The notes under the pieces: generated by a model | What the model was told of the DNA's origin: nothing | Seen by the model: only the letters and a program-made list of their open reading frames with translations | The model's database searches: none | Translations under genes and position numbers: made by a program | In this document: one piece after another, positions 1-10,534 of the stretch | How the letters are laid out: every line of letters starts with the position of its first letter | Position numbering within the stretch: position 1 is the first letter of the stretch | Assembly (NCBI GenBank): GCA_021186555.1 | Contig: JAJKFL010000042.1 | Span: 19,196,521 to 19,260,520, forward strand | Length of the DNA stretch: 64,000 bases | Reading direction: 5' to 3' | From: Reticulitermes speratus | Lineage: Eukaryota > Arthropoda > Insecta > Blattodea > Rhinotermitidae

Positions 1-26
1 TTAATTTTTTTTTTCTATGGCGCTCG

Positions 27-255
27 AATAGTGGTCAAATTCCCAGCAGAGTAAGAGTTTTTCTTTATCTCTTTTGCTCCAAAGAGTCTGGTCTTTCTCT
101 GGAGTCCACGCAGCCTCCTATTTAATGGTTAACTGGGGCTCTTTTCCCCAGAACAGAGCGAACGGGGCCTGAAATTTATCAATCACCTCTGTCTAGTGCC
201 GAGGTTAAGAATGAGTGGAGCTATACCCCTACTCTCGCATATGTTTTCAAGGCAT
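27..255 (+). mobile_element. SINE-C copy (tRNA-derived SINE, partial head)
   Basis: SINE-C is the commonest family here, with twelve copies. A copy has a tRNA-like head with a pol III B box, a middle reading roughly 'cgtccagac...gcccacccagcctcc', a 'cctattcaatgg' block, a 'ggggaaag...ggggcgtgaagctgac' block, and a 3' part with 'ctagtgccgaggttaagaatgag'. This copy keeps a worn B box (gtcaaattccc), the middle block and the 3' block ending near 'actctcgcatatg'. It ends a few bases from the tail of an oppositely oriented LINE fragment. Family membership is seen by comparison within the window; the name is local. Confidence 0.75.
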
Positions 256-261
256 GTTCTT

Positions 262-545
262 CTTCTTCTGGTCGGCGCTACAGCCCATGTAGGGCCTCGG
301 CCTTCTTGACCACATGCCTCCATTCCTCTCGGTCCTCAGCCTTCCTTCTCCATCCTTTGACTCCTAGCTTTCTGAGGTCCTCCTCTAAGTCATCTAGCCA
401 TCTTTTCCTGGGTCTACCTCCTTCATGGCATGTACATGGACAAATTATCTTTACCTTGGGAGGCGCTGCAGGCCAGTGCGAACCAATGCCCGCCCGCCGC
501 TTTGGGAGTTTTGAGACGGAGGTGAGGCAGTTCATTGGCAAGTCT
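262..545 (-). pseudogene. RTE-type LINE 3' end, reverse-transcriptase ORF C-terminus
   Basis: The minus strand stays open for about 87 codons and ends with GRPRKRWLDDLEEDLRKLG, then GWRRKAEDREEWR and a stop after ALHGL. This is the C-terminal tail of the polyprotein of RTE-clade non-LTR retrotransposons, downstream of the reverse-transcriptase domain. The endonuclease and catalytic RT are absent, so this is a 5'-truncated dead copy. Past the stop lies a GAAGAAGAA-type simple tail at 262-275 (plus strand ttcttcttcttc), typical of RTE 3' ends. The upstream part of the frame (about residues 1-35) does not match the usual RWxGHVxRM segment and may be altered or foreign. Confidence 0.75.
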
Positions 546-1355
546 ATGTTCCAACAATATCAAAACCCTGTTCTGACCATAAGAGGTGCACGTGCTTACA
601 GTTGGACCCTGCATGACAAGTTTTCACTTTCCCGCAACTTGACGGACAGAAACAGTAAGCGAGGTAACTTTTAAAACAATTCCATCCGTACTTACGCATA
701 TTTTTGCCCCTGCGAGGAATTAAGTGGCGCACATGAGTTTTCCGGAAGTCAGTGCATCATAACAAAAGCTGCAATATTTTCGTATTTCACAGATGGCGCA
801 GTAGAAGCTCCTTTTTGCCTTGTTTTTGTTTTCTTGTTTTACGCTGCTCCCGTGATGTTACAACCTTTCACACGTCCATTCCAGTTCCTCCTGTTCCTTC
901 ATGTTCTGAATTATTATTCACCCACAAATATTAACGAAATTGGACCGCAGAACAAAAACACCTAACCCTGTCCTGTTGAACCAAAAGCTTAACATTCATT
1001 ACACTTACCACTGAATGGAATTTTTTGCTCTTCGAACGTAAATATAATGGGAGTGCTCAACAAATTAATGGTATGAAACATATGGACCCCCTGGAAGTTT
1101 TATAGACAATAGGGATTTAAATGGAATGGGACAATTACTTTGATAAAAGGCTAGGCTTGCCGGTGATTGATTTTAATGTCATTCTACGCTTGTGTAATTA
1201 TTACTACACACTGCAGGTCATGCCGCGTCCTGTAACCGCTATTAGCAATTGGTTATTTTAAAACGTTTCGATTATGCGCTTGAAACTTTATAGGGTCTTC
1301 CAAAACAAAGTAAATTCTTCAGGTATGTACAACAGTTTTCGCACAATTAGTTTTC
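546..1355. other. Unassigned AT-rich stretch
   Basis: No recognisable gene or repeat. Short frames (at most about 62 codons) overlap on both strands with no domain signature. Confidence 0.4.
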
Positions 1356-1358
1356 TGT

Positions 1359-1556
1359 AGACCGGCCGCAGTGGCCGCTCGCTTTCCGGGATTGCGGGTT
1401 CGAGTTTCGCAGGGAGCATGGATGTCTGTCTCCTGTGAGTGTTATGTGTTGTGAGGTCGAGGTCCTACCGAATATGGTGTATCTAACGTAGTGTGATCGT
1501 GAAGCCTGGACAAGGAGGAGGCCCTGGCCTACTAGCGGCTGTCGCATCATAAAAAA
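1359..1556 (+). mobile_element. SINE-A copy (tRNA-derived, internally deleted)
   Basis: The tRNA-like head has an A-box region (cgcagtggccgctcg) and a B box (gcgggttcgagtttc). The body reads 'gggagcatggatgtctgtctc', then a 3' part 'gtgtgatcgtgaagcctgg' and 'ggcctactagcggct', ending in an A-rich tail (ataaaaaaag). The second copy at 44704-44968 is longer. This one lacks the block with 'ctgatcactcgtccag' between the 'ggtcgaggtc' and 'cctaccgaat' segments, so it carries an internal deletion of roughly 30 bp. Confidence 0.7.
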
Positions 1557-1559
1557 AGT

Positions 1560-2335
1560 AATTTCGTGTGCAAGAACTCGTTTTAGGTCATCTCACTCTA
1601 TAGAATAATTCAGTTTTCTACTTATTCTACCAAACGATCAGGGTGATGACGATAATATTTGGACGAACGATATAACAGGAGGCTATAAATCGGATAATAA
1701 AACTTCTAACATTTCTACCGCATGATGGACACATCAAGGACGATGATACGATCGAAGCATTCGGCAGACATGCTGGTACTTGAGAAATGTAGTGGGAAAA
1801 TCATAATATTAGAAACCACTTGGGAGACATAGGCGTAGACGGTTATGTTTTAATTCCATGAGGAACAAACGACAAGGACCAATACTAAAATCACCAGATA
1901 TTCGGTAGTAACTGTCCACAATAACGAAGTAAAATGCCGAAGTTGCTACTACTTTGGTAGGTTGTACATACACCAACCGCTGTGCTTTAAAGGTTTAAAT
2001 CGCTTTGTGTGCCTTACTAAAAATCCGTTGGGTTTTTATGAACAATGAAGATTGTTAAAGCTATTGTCGAAGACAGTCTATAGCAGAAAAATGTTTAAAA
2101 AATCTCAAACGAAAGTATTTTTTCTGTACAGTCCTGCATTTTGTTTTGCTTATGAAGGTTTTTTAAGGGTTATATTGCCTACGCATTTTAATTATTTTAA
2201 TATTGGTTTGGGGGGGACAGTGCATCCGTCTGTATCATCATGCTAAAATACTGTCAAAAAAAAAAGAATTTAAATTTCGTCGTCTCTTCTAAGAAGAAAT
2301 TAATAATAATATAAAGAAAAAGGTAAATTTTACCC
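1560..2335. other. Unassigned AT-rich stretch
   Basis: Nothing recognisable. The 64-codon plus-strand frame at 2052-2246 is rich in Phe, Lys and Leu from T-rich DNA and has no domain signature. Confidence 0.4.
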
Positions 2336-2344
2336 TAGAACTGG

Positions 2345-2590
2345 CCGAGAATGTCCAGAAGGGAATTAGAGGTATAGTCTACTCTTTCCTTAACCTCGGT
2401 GCAAGATGTGGGTGGGTGGTCAACGCCACGCAAGGGTCGCTTTACCCCAGGGAAAGAGATGCGATACGCATTGTACAGGAGGCTGGGTTGGTCCCAGGGC
2501 AGTCTGGACGGGTACGGAATATATCGCCACCACCGGGATTCGATCCCCATACCGTTTAGCCTGTAGCGAGTCGCTACACCGACTATGACT
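2345..2590 (-). mobile_element. SINE-C copy, near full length
   Basis: On the minus strand the copy runs from a tRNA-like head with a good B box (ggggatcgaatcccgg, about 2533-2550) through the block mirrored on the plus strand as 'cctgggttggtccc' to the 3' 'cgaggttaaggaaag' block near 2385-2400. It is one of the better copies for building a family consensus because both head and 3' body are present. Confidence 0.75.
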
Positions 2591-2594
2591 GAAT

Positions 2595-4135
2595 ATATAT
2601 TACATAGCGTTTATACTGCCCCTGACGTATTTTTGAGGCGTTTGTTACATATTGGTGCACCTTGCAGGTGTTTAGTTAGCAGGACCAAGCAGAACTAACA
2701 ATATAACATAATATCCTGTTGCACTGGTTTGCAGCACAACGAATCTTAACACCCTGCTACTATTGTTGTCTTGTTTTACTTTGCGTGGAAATGATTACTT
2801 ATGTACAGACGCCGTGTACGTTAAATTTCTTGGATATAACGTCAAAGTATTGCACCTTTGCCATGTTTAACATCTATCTTCGTACAAAATTTCACGTAGG
2901 TCTAATGGCTCATTACTTATAACCATCGGTGAAAGCTAAAAGAATTCGCACGACCACCTGTGGTTATTGTGTATTCTAAAAATTAGTTACGGATGTTATA
3001 TGTGTTTGAAAAGGAACATACTTTAGTTATCTGAATGTCAGAACCTGTTATAAAGAGCTTAATAAGATAATTTGCAAGAATAATCATTTAATAAACATCG
3101 CATTTTAAACAATATTTCAGGCACCTGAATGCCAGCGTTACCAGTCTTTACTAATTTCTGTACGATTCCAAGTCGACTCTGTTTTATACAGCAAGGCACC
3201 GGAGCCGCGATTCAAGCTGTGATCATCTTATGTTGACTAATTAAAATTTTACAGTTGAACTAGCGTTACATCAAACGGATTCAGGAGGTTTAATTTAACT
3301 GTTTAAGAGCAGTTAGAATAACATGGCTAACCCGTGGGACTCTTGCAAGAGGTAAACTTATTACTTTCTTTTCATCCATACAAAAAATGACGCAAAGAGC
3401 AAAATAATAAGCCTCATGATTCGATTTATGTCTCTCAAACCGAGATGCGACGAGGGGCGTTAGATGTTCAAAAAGAGCAAACTGAAGAAGACTCGATTGT
3501 AAACGCGCTCCTATTTTCTGTAGGTACACACAATTAATTAAATGCCCAGTAACGTGCAGCAAAGGTATTTTTGAGTCATTCACTCTTTGGTCTTTCCTTT
3601 TATCCCCTCTTTGAAATAAGACTCAAGCACAACGTGTCAAGGACTGGATCAGTTCCCGTCCACAGGCAAAAGAAGCCAGTCTATACCTCTGGCTCAGAGG
3701 CATAGAATGGTTTTACTTGTTTCACTCCGCTGCGTTGTGTAAATTAATGTAGCATTACTACAACACATGTGGCGCTGGCCTGTACTATAACGAAGTAACA
3801 TTGCTCCCAGTTTGTTTACGTAGATATAACATCACTCAAACTACTTATTTGTGTTAAGAAACAGGCTAGCGTGCAATACAATTCAGTGCATTAAAATGCA
3901 AATAAAGGTAACGGAACGGCTAAATTAAGGCGTTGTGGTACAATATGAAGATATCCTCTTTTGAATTTATGTGACTTGACCCACCTCGAAGATAGCCAAC
4001 ACGGTGATATTTCACATTCTGACCTCCATCTTGCTAGTGAAAACCTTTATTTGATACACCGTCGTTATTTATGAAACTCTAGCATTCTAGTTTTTATATA
4101 AATACTGTACTAGAAATATTTGATATGTGAAGAAG
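2595..4135. other. Unassigned stretch
   Basis: No recognised element. The largest frame (3290-3583, minus, 97 codons) has no identifiable domain and no splice-supported extension that I can see. Confidence 0.4.
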
Positions 4136-4141
4136 GTGTAT

Positions 4142-4153
4142 GGGGGGGGGGGG
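4142..4153 (+). repeat. Homopolymer G run (12 G)
   Basis: Twelve consecutive G residues in otherwise AT-rich DNA, about 90 bp upstream of a SINE-C copy. The length may be affected by sequencing error. Confidence 0.9.
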
Positions 4154-4237
4154 TGCAGCATGTGTGACAAGATCTGGTCCCAAATGAATACCGGCACTGT
4201 TACAAATGTTTCGATACTTCCGTGACGTAATACATAC

Positions 4238-4530
4238 AGTGACTAGGCTACAGGCTGAACGACCAAAGAATCATGGTTCGATTCCTGGCAGGAACCAGAG
4301 ATTTTGCTGTCCTTCAGGTCGCACTAATCGGCTCTGAGCCCATGCAACCTACTTTTTAATGGGAACCTGCGGCTCTTACCCCGGGTGTAAAACGGCCAGG
4401 GCGTGCAGTTGACCACTTACCTCCATCCAGAGCTGAGTTTCTTGAGTGGTGTCCTATCTGCCGTCCTCGATGTGCTTTGATGGCATGCACAGGGACGACT
4501 TTACCTTTATGTTAGCCAAAGGTACTTGCT
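4238..4530 (+). mobile_element. SINE-C copy, near full length
   Basis: The head contains a B box (catggttcgattcctgg, about 4272-4288). The middle has 'cccatgcaacctac' and 'ttaatgggaacc'. The next block is 'ggccagggcgtgcagttgacc', and the 3' end has 'gatgtgctttgatggcatg' followed by 'gggacgactttaccttta'. The A-box region (ctaggctacaggctgaac) is worn. Order and spacing match the other SINE-C copies. Confidence 0.75.
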
Positions 4531-4534
4531 GATG

Positions 4535-5790
4535 GTATGGAGATTAAATTATTATAGAATCTCTGTTTCCATGCAACCTGAAGGTTTTCAACTTTCACGA
4601 TCAAACAGACGCCATTGCCTTCTGTTCACCTAGTACAATCTACTTTAATGCTCAAAGACCTGTTGATTTCAGAATATATTTCCCTCCCATATACTTTGCG
4701 ATATCCACACAATATTCAACACAAAATATTTAATCTCTTCTTATTTCTTCAACTTTCGATAAATGTGTTTTTATCTCAATCTCCTCGATATAATACCTAA
4801 ATGAATTGTGAACTTCCTGTCAATGTAATTTTCTCCACTTCTTTATACATCGTGTTTCTGAGGCACATATTTTGCCTTGTGCACCTTTAATTCATATTCC
4901 ACTGCCGCTAAGGATGCTTTGTAAGATAACATTATTGTATTTATACAAGACGTTTAAAAAATACCAGGTGATAATTCAATCAATAGAGGCACTAAATATT
5001 GTAGGTTGTCTTCTAATTATTACAGATGCTCTTTTTGATTCTTGTTCATAAATGAAGTCCCATTGAATGATACAGAGTTTAATAGCATTTTGTATGGTAC
5101 AAGTGTTACAATAATAAAGCAGCTTTGTGTTGAAACGTAAGGTGATATACGTTAAATGCAATGGAAGAGGAGGCTGGCGCAAGCTGAAACAATAATCATG
5201 TGGTACGTGTCACGCAGACGATGCTAGAAATGGATTGCAGACATTTTGACCCCAGACTGTGATCAGTGACCCAGTTACTGCACCCACCTGGCCTATGTTG
5301 ACGCTAAAGTCACGCATCTGTGTGATGTGCGTAATATGCATGTCTAGTCGTATGACTTCGAGCGTGAGGGAAGCCCTGTCAGTGGATGAATAGCCTAAGT
5401 GTATGATCTAATAAAGTCATAATCATTTATACCTTCACTCCTTTGTGAGTCACCGCCGTGAGAAACGGCTGGTGGTGTAACATGTAGTTACAATTGACGT
5501 ATTTTACACCCAAACTACCCTTGATAGTATCTAAATGAGCGTTACAACACATTAATTATGGATTGGTTAACAATAACAATTAACATATACAGGATACCAT
5601 ATCGACCTCTCTGAAGTGATTCTGTGAAGTGAAACTGTCGTCTTCTCTCCGTTTGCTCTGCCGTGTAATACCATATCGAATGAAGGTCATGATATTAGCT
5701 TCCGTTTACAGGCTGTACCTGTGCTCTTAGCAGTTGCTAGGTGCTCGGACACTCTATTGATTCTGCCTTGTTATGCAACCTTACACTATA
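4535..5790. other. Unassigned AT-rich stretch
   Basis: No gene or repeat recognised. Frames at 4615-4800 (plus) and 4976-5182 (minus) are under 70 codons and without domain signature. Confidence 0.4.
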
Positions 5791-5793
5791 CAC

Positions 5794-6252
5794 CAGCGTT
5801 TCCAAATTTAATTTGGTCACGGAACACTTTTGCGAGCTAAAAACGTTTTCGGAAACTGTAATAAAATTTTTGTATATGAATCTAAAGTTTAGACCACAAA
5901 GAAGTAATAATAATAATGATAATAATAAATAAACTTTAAAACAAGGATATTAGTTCAGGTATTATTATTATTATTTGGAATATTAGACCTAGAAATAATG
6001 CTTTATCAATAGGAAGATTGAACCTAGAAAATTATGATACCGTCCGGTACCAAAGAAACTTATTTTAAAAATTATGGTGATTGTATTTCAGCAGCTTGGG
6101 AATGTTTGATTTAATGAATGAATGAATCATTTTCCAACAAATATTAAAATTATTTTAGTGTAAAATTACAATAATAATTAACATTTTCATATTGTATTTG
6201 ATTTTTTTGCGAAAACCCAGGGTTATGCAGAAAACCATTTGGGAAACACTCT
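5794..6252. mobile_element. Non-autonomous hAT-like DNA element
   Basis: The left end reads CAGCGTTTCCAAATTTAATT followed by 'ggtcacggaacac'. The right end, read inward from the other strand, starts GTGTTTCCCAAATGG and passes 'aaccctgggttttcgc'. These form imperfect terminal inverted repeats of the CAGNGTTTCCCAAA type, which I associate with hAT-superfamily elements. The interior is AT-rich, includes an AAT microsatellite (about 5905-5930), and has no transposase frame. I could not identify an exact 8-bp target duplication. The right terminus is worn (CACTC where CACTG is expected). Confidence 0.5.
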
Positions 6253-6329
6253 TCTGTACCATACTATACTGCAAACTCCATCATTGAATCCATTCTTCAG
6301 CTGGTGTGGTGTATTTACGCTAATACGTA

Positions 6330-6655
6330 GGTCGGTACGAAAGTCGTGCTTCCTACTTTTTTCTCAGAAACTATATTTACAGTTGTAATGATATTTGCGT
6401 ATATCGTGGGTACATGCTGTACAAAGTTGAGATTATTTTTCCACAAAGTCTCCTTCATTGTCAGTACACTTTTTCCACCTTTGCTTGAGACGCTGTATGC
6501 CGGTCGCGTAAAACTCTTTGCTGTTCTTCACGCACGCTGTATTTGAGCTCGTCGTCTCCACAAAACAGCGTTCTCGGAGTAAATCCTTCAGGAGGACAAA
6601 AATATGGAAGTCGCAGGATGCTAAGTCGGGACTGTAGGTAGGATGAAGAAGAACA
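6330..6655 (-). pseudogene. mariner transposase C-terminal fragment, inverted arm
   Basis: Read on the minus strand, this encodes a transposase C-terminus. It has HPTYSPDLASCDFHIFVLLK, the SPDLA motif carrying the third residue of the mariner DD34D triad. Then come ETTSSNTACVK, a WKKCTDNEGDF segment near the usual end of the protein, and a stop. The frame is largely open to that stop. It starts in the middle of the protein, so it cannot encode a working enzyme. Confidence 0.75.
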
Positions 6656-7070
6656 AATTCAAAGTGCAGACTTCTGAGGGCAAAGTCATGGCTAGCGTCT
6701 TCTGGGATAGTGAAGGAATCTTGTTAGTGGAATTCTTGAAGAGAAGTGACACAGTAAATTCAGAGCGACATGTGCAGACGTTAAAGAAGTTAAAACAACG
6801 GGTTCGCAGAGTTTGACGAAATAGGAAGATGAATCAGGTCCTCATCCTCCCTACAGTCCCGATTTAGCACCCTCCTTCTTCCATACTTTTGGCCTCCTGA
6901 AGGATGCACTCTGAGGACGCTGTTTGGAAGAGACGACTATCTCAGACACAGCGTGCGTGAAGTGCTTGGACCCTTCAGCAAAGATTTTTACGCGACTGGC
7001 AAACGGCGTGTCAGGCAAAGGTGTAAAAAGTGTGTGTGTTGATAATGAAGGAGACTTTATAAAAAAAACA
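6655..7070 (+). pseudogene. mariner transposase fragment, central and C-terminal
   Basis: The plus strand from 6655 reads about 53 codons including EGKVMASVFWDSEGILLVEF, the mariner segment with the second catalytic Asp (VFWD). It continues NSERHVQTLKKLKQRVRRV and hits a TGA. After a frame change it reads the SPDLAP segment with the third triad residue, then LLKDAL, a further stop, and a NEGDF-like segment near the C-terminus. Frameshifts and at least three stops show it is dead. The first catalytic residue and the N-terminal helix-turn-helix region are missing. Confidence 0.8.
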
Positions 7071-7169
7071 ATCTCAACGGTGTAAAAAATGCATCCATGG
7101 TATGTGTAAGGTTTATAATTACAGTTTCTGAGAAAAAATAAAAGGTATTACTCTCGTACCACTCCTTAT

Positions 7170-10100
7170 ATGTAACACAAAAAACCAATAAAAAAAATTC
7201 AAATTGTATCTATCGATGTATCTTCATAGCTCAACCATATGCGTACAAAAGTGAAAATAATTTTATGTAGTTGAAATCCGTTTTACTTTCTTCCCAGTGA
7301 TTCACTCGACTGTTGTCATACTGCCTAATTTTGAATCTGCAACCTAGTCTCGTTTTTTGATATTTACAAACGTCTTGTTTGCACTAAACGCTTTATTTTC
7401 TCACTACCTATTTTTTACATCGAAACAAAATGTATTTAACCATCTAAATCGCAATATTTAACACGCCTGGAACCACCACCTACCTCATACTTCAGTAACT
7501 TAATTTGGTTGTCATAGTGTATTTGTTTGTTCATATGTTTACAATAAAGACCGATTATATTGGTGTAAGATTTAGACAGACTGCTTGCTTCGAAATATTC
7601 ACACCTAATGTTATGTTACTGCATAAAGATGTCAGAAGTATGAAGCTTCCCATTCCAAAGTATTCTGAAACATAAATTGAAAAGAATCATGAAAAGATTA
7701 TCTTACATTATTTCGACGAACTATTTCAGAAGCACAAACTGAAACCACAAATAAATTGGTCTGTGAACAGTGGACCTTCTAATGGAAACTTCCTCAAGTC
7801 AGGCCCACTACAGCAGATTATGTTGATACGGAGTTTTTGCTTTCCTGAAAAATCGTTTAGAACTGTTAAATAAAGAGAAGTCATGACTGCTGTCCAAGAT
7901 TATGACCTGAATTTCTGTAACAAAATCCATAATTCACTACAGCCGTGAGAAGTCAGTGGCGCAAAGGCGCAGAGACACATTGTGTACACGTGTGATACTA
8001 ATATACAGCCCTACCTTCTTTCTGTGTGGTTGGATGTCAGTTTCCTTTTATGTCCTTTTCGATACAGCTTGTGTGTACAACTGCTATAATTTGCCTTCAT
8101 TGCTGTGGTATACCTACCTGTCCGTATGACAGCGGTATACAGAGAGGTCTAATTACCGTGTCCCTGAGCAAGGCAGCTGTCAAGGGTGCTTTACCGCACA
8201 CAAAGCCTGCATCCGTTGGGAATTTAGCGTCCGTTCTTCCCCTGAAGTATGGCAGAATCTCGAAATGCTGACCTTCAGCCTCCAACACGGTCTCGCAACT
8301 TCTGAAAATATTTCTCAGTACTCCGCAACACTCCTTTCTTAATATATTATCAGCTTCTTTTCTACAGTTGCGGATCATTTCTTTCAATTGAAGTGAATGG
8401 CCCTAGATTTTCTCTTCTTAATTTAATTTCCTGAATGTATCAAGATTAATTGAATGTGCTGCTCTAAATTCGTTTCTTACAAAAATTCGGACCCTGCGAT
8501 TTTGTGTACTGTCACTGTACTTTAAGGTAATGTAAAGGAAACTTCGCAAAATAGATGGGTATTTTTATAACCGAAACGTCTGTTGTTCTGGTTGTTTGGT
8601 TTCTACTTAATACAAGCCATGCCTTTTTCAAGAAAAATAGGACTTTTAGTAATCTGTTTTCTGTAGCACTCTACCTGTTGCTCGAAAACTTTCCATTCTT
8701 CTGTATATTCTTTTACTCGGCACTGGGTGTGTGGGATGCTTTCTTTAAAACCGTAGACTGTTTCTTTTCCCATGATGTATACTTTGCAAAGTATTGCAAC
8801 TGAACGCTCTTTGTAACAAGTGGGTGCACGTACCAGGATCTTCCTGATGGGCGACATTAACGCAGGCACAGTGTCGACAAAGAGGCCCACGCACGTCTAC
8901 GCTCAGAGGCACGATAACTCGGCCTCCCAGTATTTAAAATTTGTTCTGGATCGCACTGACACCTCCGCCTTTTCAGGTTCCATACAAAAATAAGAACGAC
9001 TGCAGCTCTGATGTTCAGACGCCCATTTACTGTGTGCTACACTTCCATTAGCATTTCGTAACAGAATACATCACACTCTGCTGCATTAACAGCTGCCCTT
9101 CTAACCCTTAGAAGGAAACCTGTAATGTCTATAGACTGTATGTGTTTCATTTACATAACTGAAATTATTGTAATATTCATTTTAACAAACGTGAATCTAA
9201 GCATGTCTCATGTTTATTTCAGGTAAACATAATTTCGTAACATGAAAATGGCATTCGTGGAGCTCCTGGAACTGGAATAAGGTACTGGACAAAATATTTC
9301 CTGTCTTTGCTATTGGAATATCCAGGTGTCTGCAGACGGACATGGGCTAGAGTTTCGTTTAAACGATGTGATTATATTTGTCTGTTAGAGCTGGTTATAA
9401 ATCGAGTAGTATTTTCATGAAAACAGAAAGTAAGTAAATACGTATGTAGACATACGCATGGAAACAAATTTTCTCCACAAAAGCCTTGCACGGGCTTGTT
9501 CCACTTTGCTCCTATCTGTTCTTGATTGTCACCTTTACATGTTGACATGTTCACTTCAAATCACATATTTCGCGGATGCTATTTCAGAACTGTGGCATGA
9601 CCATTCCACCTTCCCCACCCACGAAACATCCGAAAATTAAAGGAACTCATAACATTTTATCAATTAGCTGTTTTAATAAATATCGCTGCAGATTAATTAC
9701 AAAAATTTGTATAATCTGTCATAGCTTCATTACTCTAATGAAAGTTCTGTCGGTGATAACCGGTGCATAATATGTTGCAACATGCAGCTGTGTACCACTA
9801 ATGTTGAACACTATTCTTAATGGGATATGTGTTTTGATTCATCCGTACGTGTAAAATAAACGATTAATTAAAATGTCTTGTGCTATTATCAGATATTATT
9901 TTTGTTGTGACGCACGGCTAATCCGCTAATTTGGCGCCACTATCCCATATTACAGTACACTACGGAACGATCAGTGTAAACTAAACTGTTTTATATCTTT
10001 GTGTGACGTAGCTACTGATATTCCTTTAGTTTAGTGTCACTGCGCTACTTTCAGATCTGCAAGCCTTAAATTCAAGGAAAGCCGTGCGGCATGTTTAGTC

Positions 10101-10325
10101 ATTGGAAGTGTTGATCAATGCGACATACACAACCTGCAACGTTACTGCACTTGGACACCCACTTGAAACCTGAGATTTATCTAAATTATATATATAAGAC
10201 AAGAGTTCCTACCCCACAGAAAACACAATACCCCTCTATTGTGGAGATCATCTGCGAGTAGTTAAGACTGTTGAGGGAAATTATCGGTATTTTGGGCGAT
10301 TCCAGGCGTTCGCGCGGTGTAAATG
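7170..10325. other. Unassigned stretch of about 3 kb
   Basis: No recognised gene or repeat. Frames of 95-96 codons lie on the minus strand at 8097-8387 and 8603-8890, with no domain signature. The sequence is mostly AT-rich with a slightly more balanced block near 8100-8300. Confidence 0.4.
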
Positions 10326-10327
10326 AG

Positions 10328-10530
10328 ATCTGCACTGTTTTGGGATTTTACGGAGCGTAGAATGGTAGTTTCATACCGACTTGTCGGGACAAACTATCGG
10401 TCCCATCTTCAATGGTCAAGCAATCCAAGACTAGACTGATTGACCCTTGAAGATGGGAAAGATAATTTGTCCCGAAACGTTAGTACGAAACTACCATTTT
10501 ATACTGCGTAAAATCTAAAAAGTTTGCAGA
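10328..10530. mobile_element. Foldback element with hammerhead-like motif in each arm
   Basis: Two arms of about 90 bp are imperfect inverted copies. The left arm has 'gatctgcactgttttggg', 'atggtagtttcatacc' and 'gacaaactatcggtcccatc'. The minus-strand reading of the right arm has 'gatctgcaaact', 'atggtagtttcgtac' and 'gggacaaattatctttccc'. Each arm contains the TTGAAGATGGG...CCCGA block that resembles a hammerhead core. An inverted pair of such units suggests joined terminal repeats of a Penelope-type element or a MITE; no coding sequence is present. Confidence 0.6.
10447..10482 (+). ncRNA. Degenerate hammerhead-like motif
   Basis: TTGAAGA (consensus CUGANGA with C3 changed) is followed by GGG, a loop, CCC, and then GAAAC. 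The helix II equivalent is GGG/CCC. No convincing helix I partner flanks it, so it is probably an inactive relic. Confidence 0.35.
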
Positions 10531-10534
10531 TCTT

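Larger units (their letters stand above)
6330..7167. mobile_element. mariner remnant rearranged as a long inverted repeat
   Basis: The two ends are imperfect inverted copies. The left end reads inward GGTACGAAAGTCGTGC and the right, on the minus strand, GGTACGAGAGTAATACC. Both are followed by 'ttttttctcagaaact', and TA dinucleotides flank them (6328-6329 and about 7168-7169). Homology continues for about 320 bp: 6330-6651 on the minus strand encodes the same mariner C-terminus as 6845-7166 on the plus strand. The unpaired loop (about 6655-6840) encodes an internal mariner segment. The whole is about 840 bp, against about 1.3 kb for a complete mariner, and lacks the N-terminal DNA-binding region. 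Confidence 0.8.
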
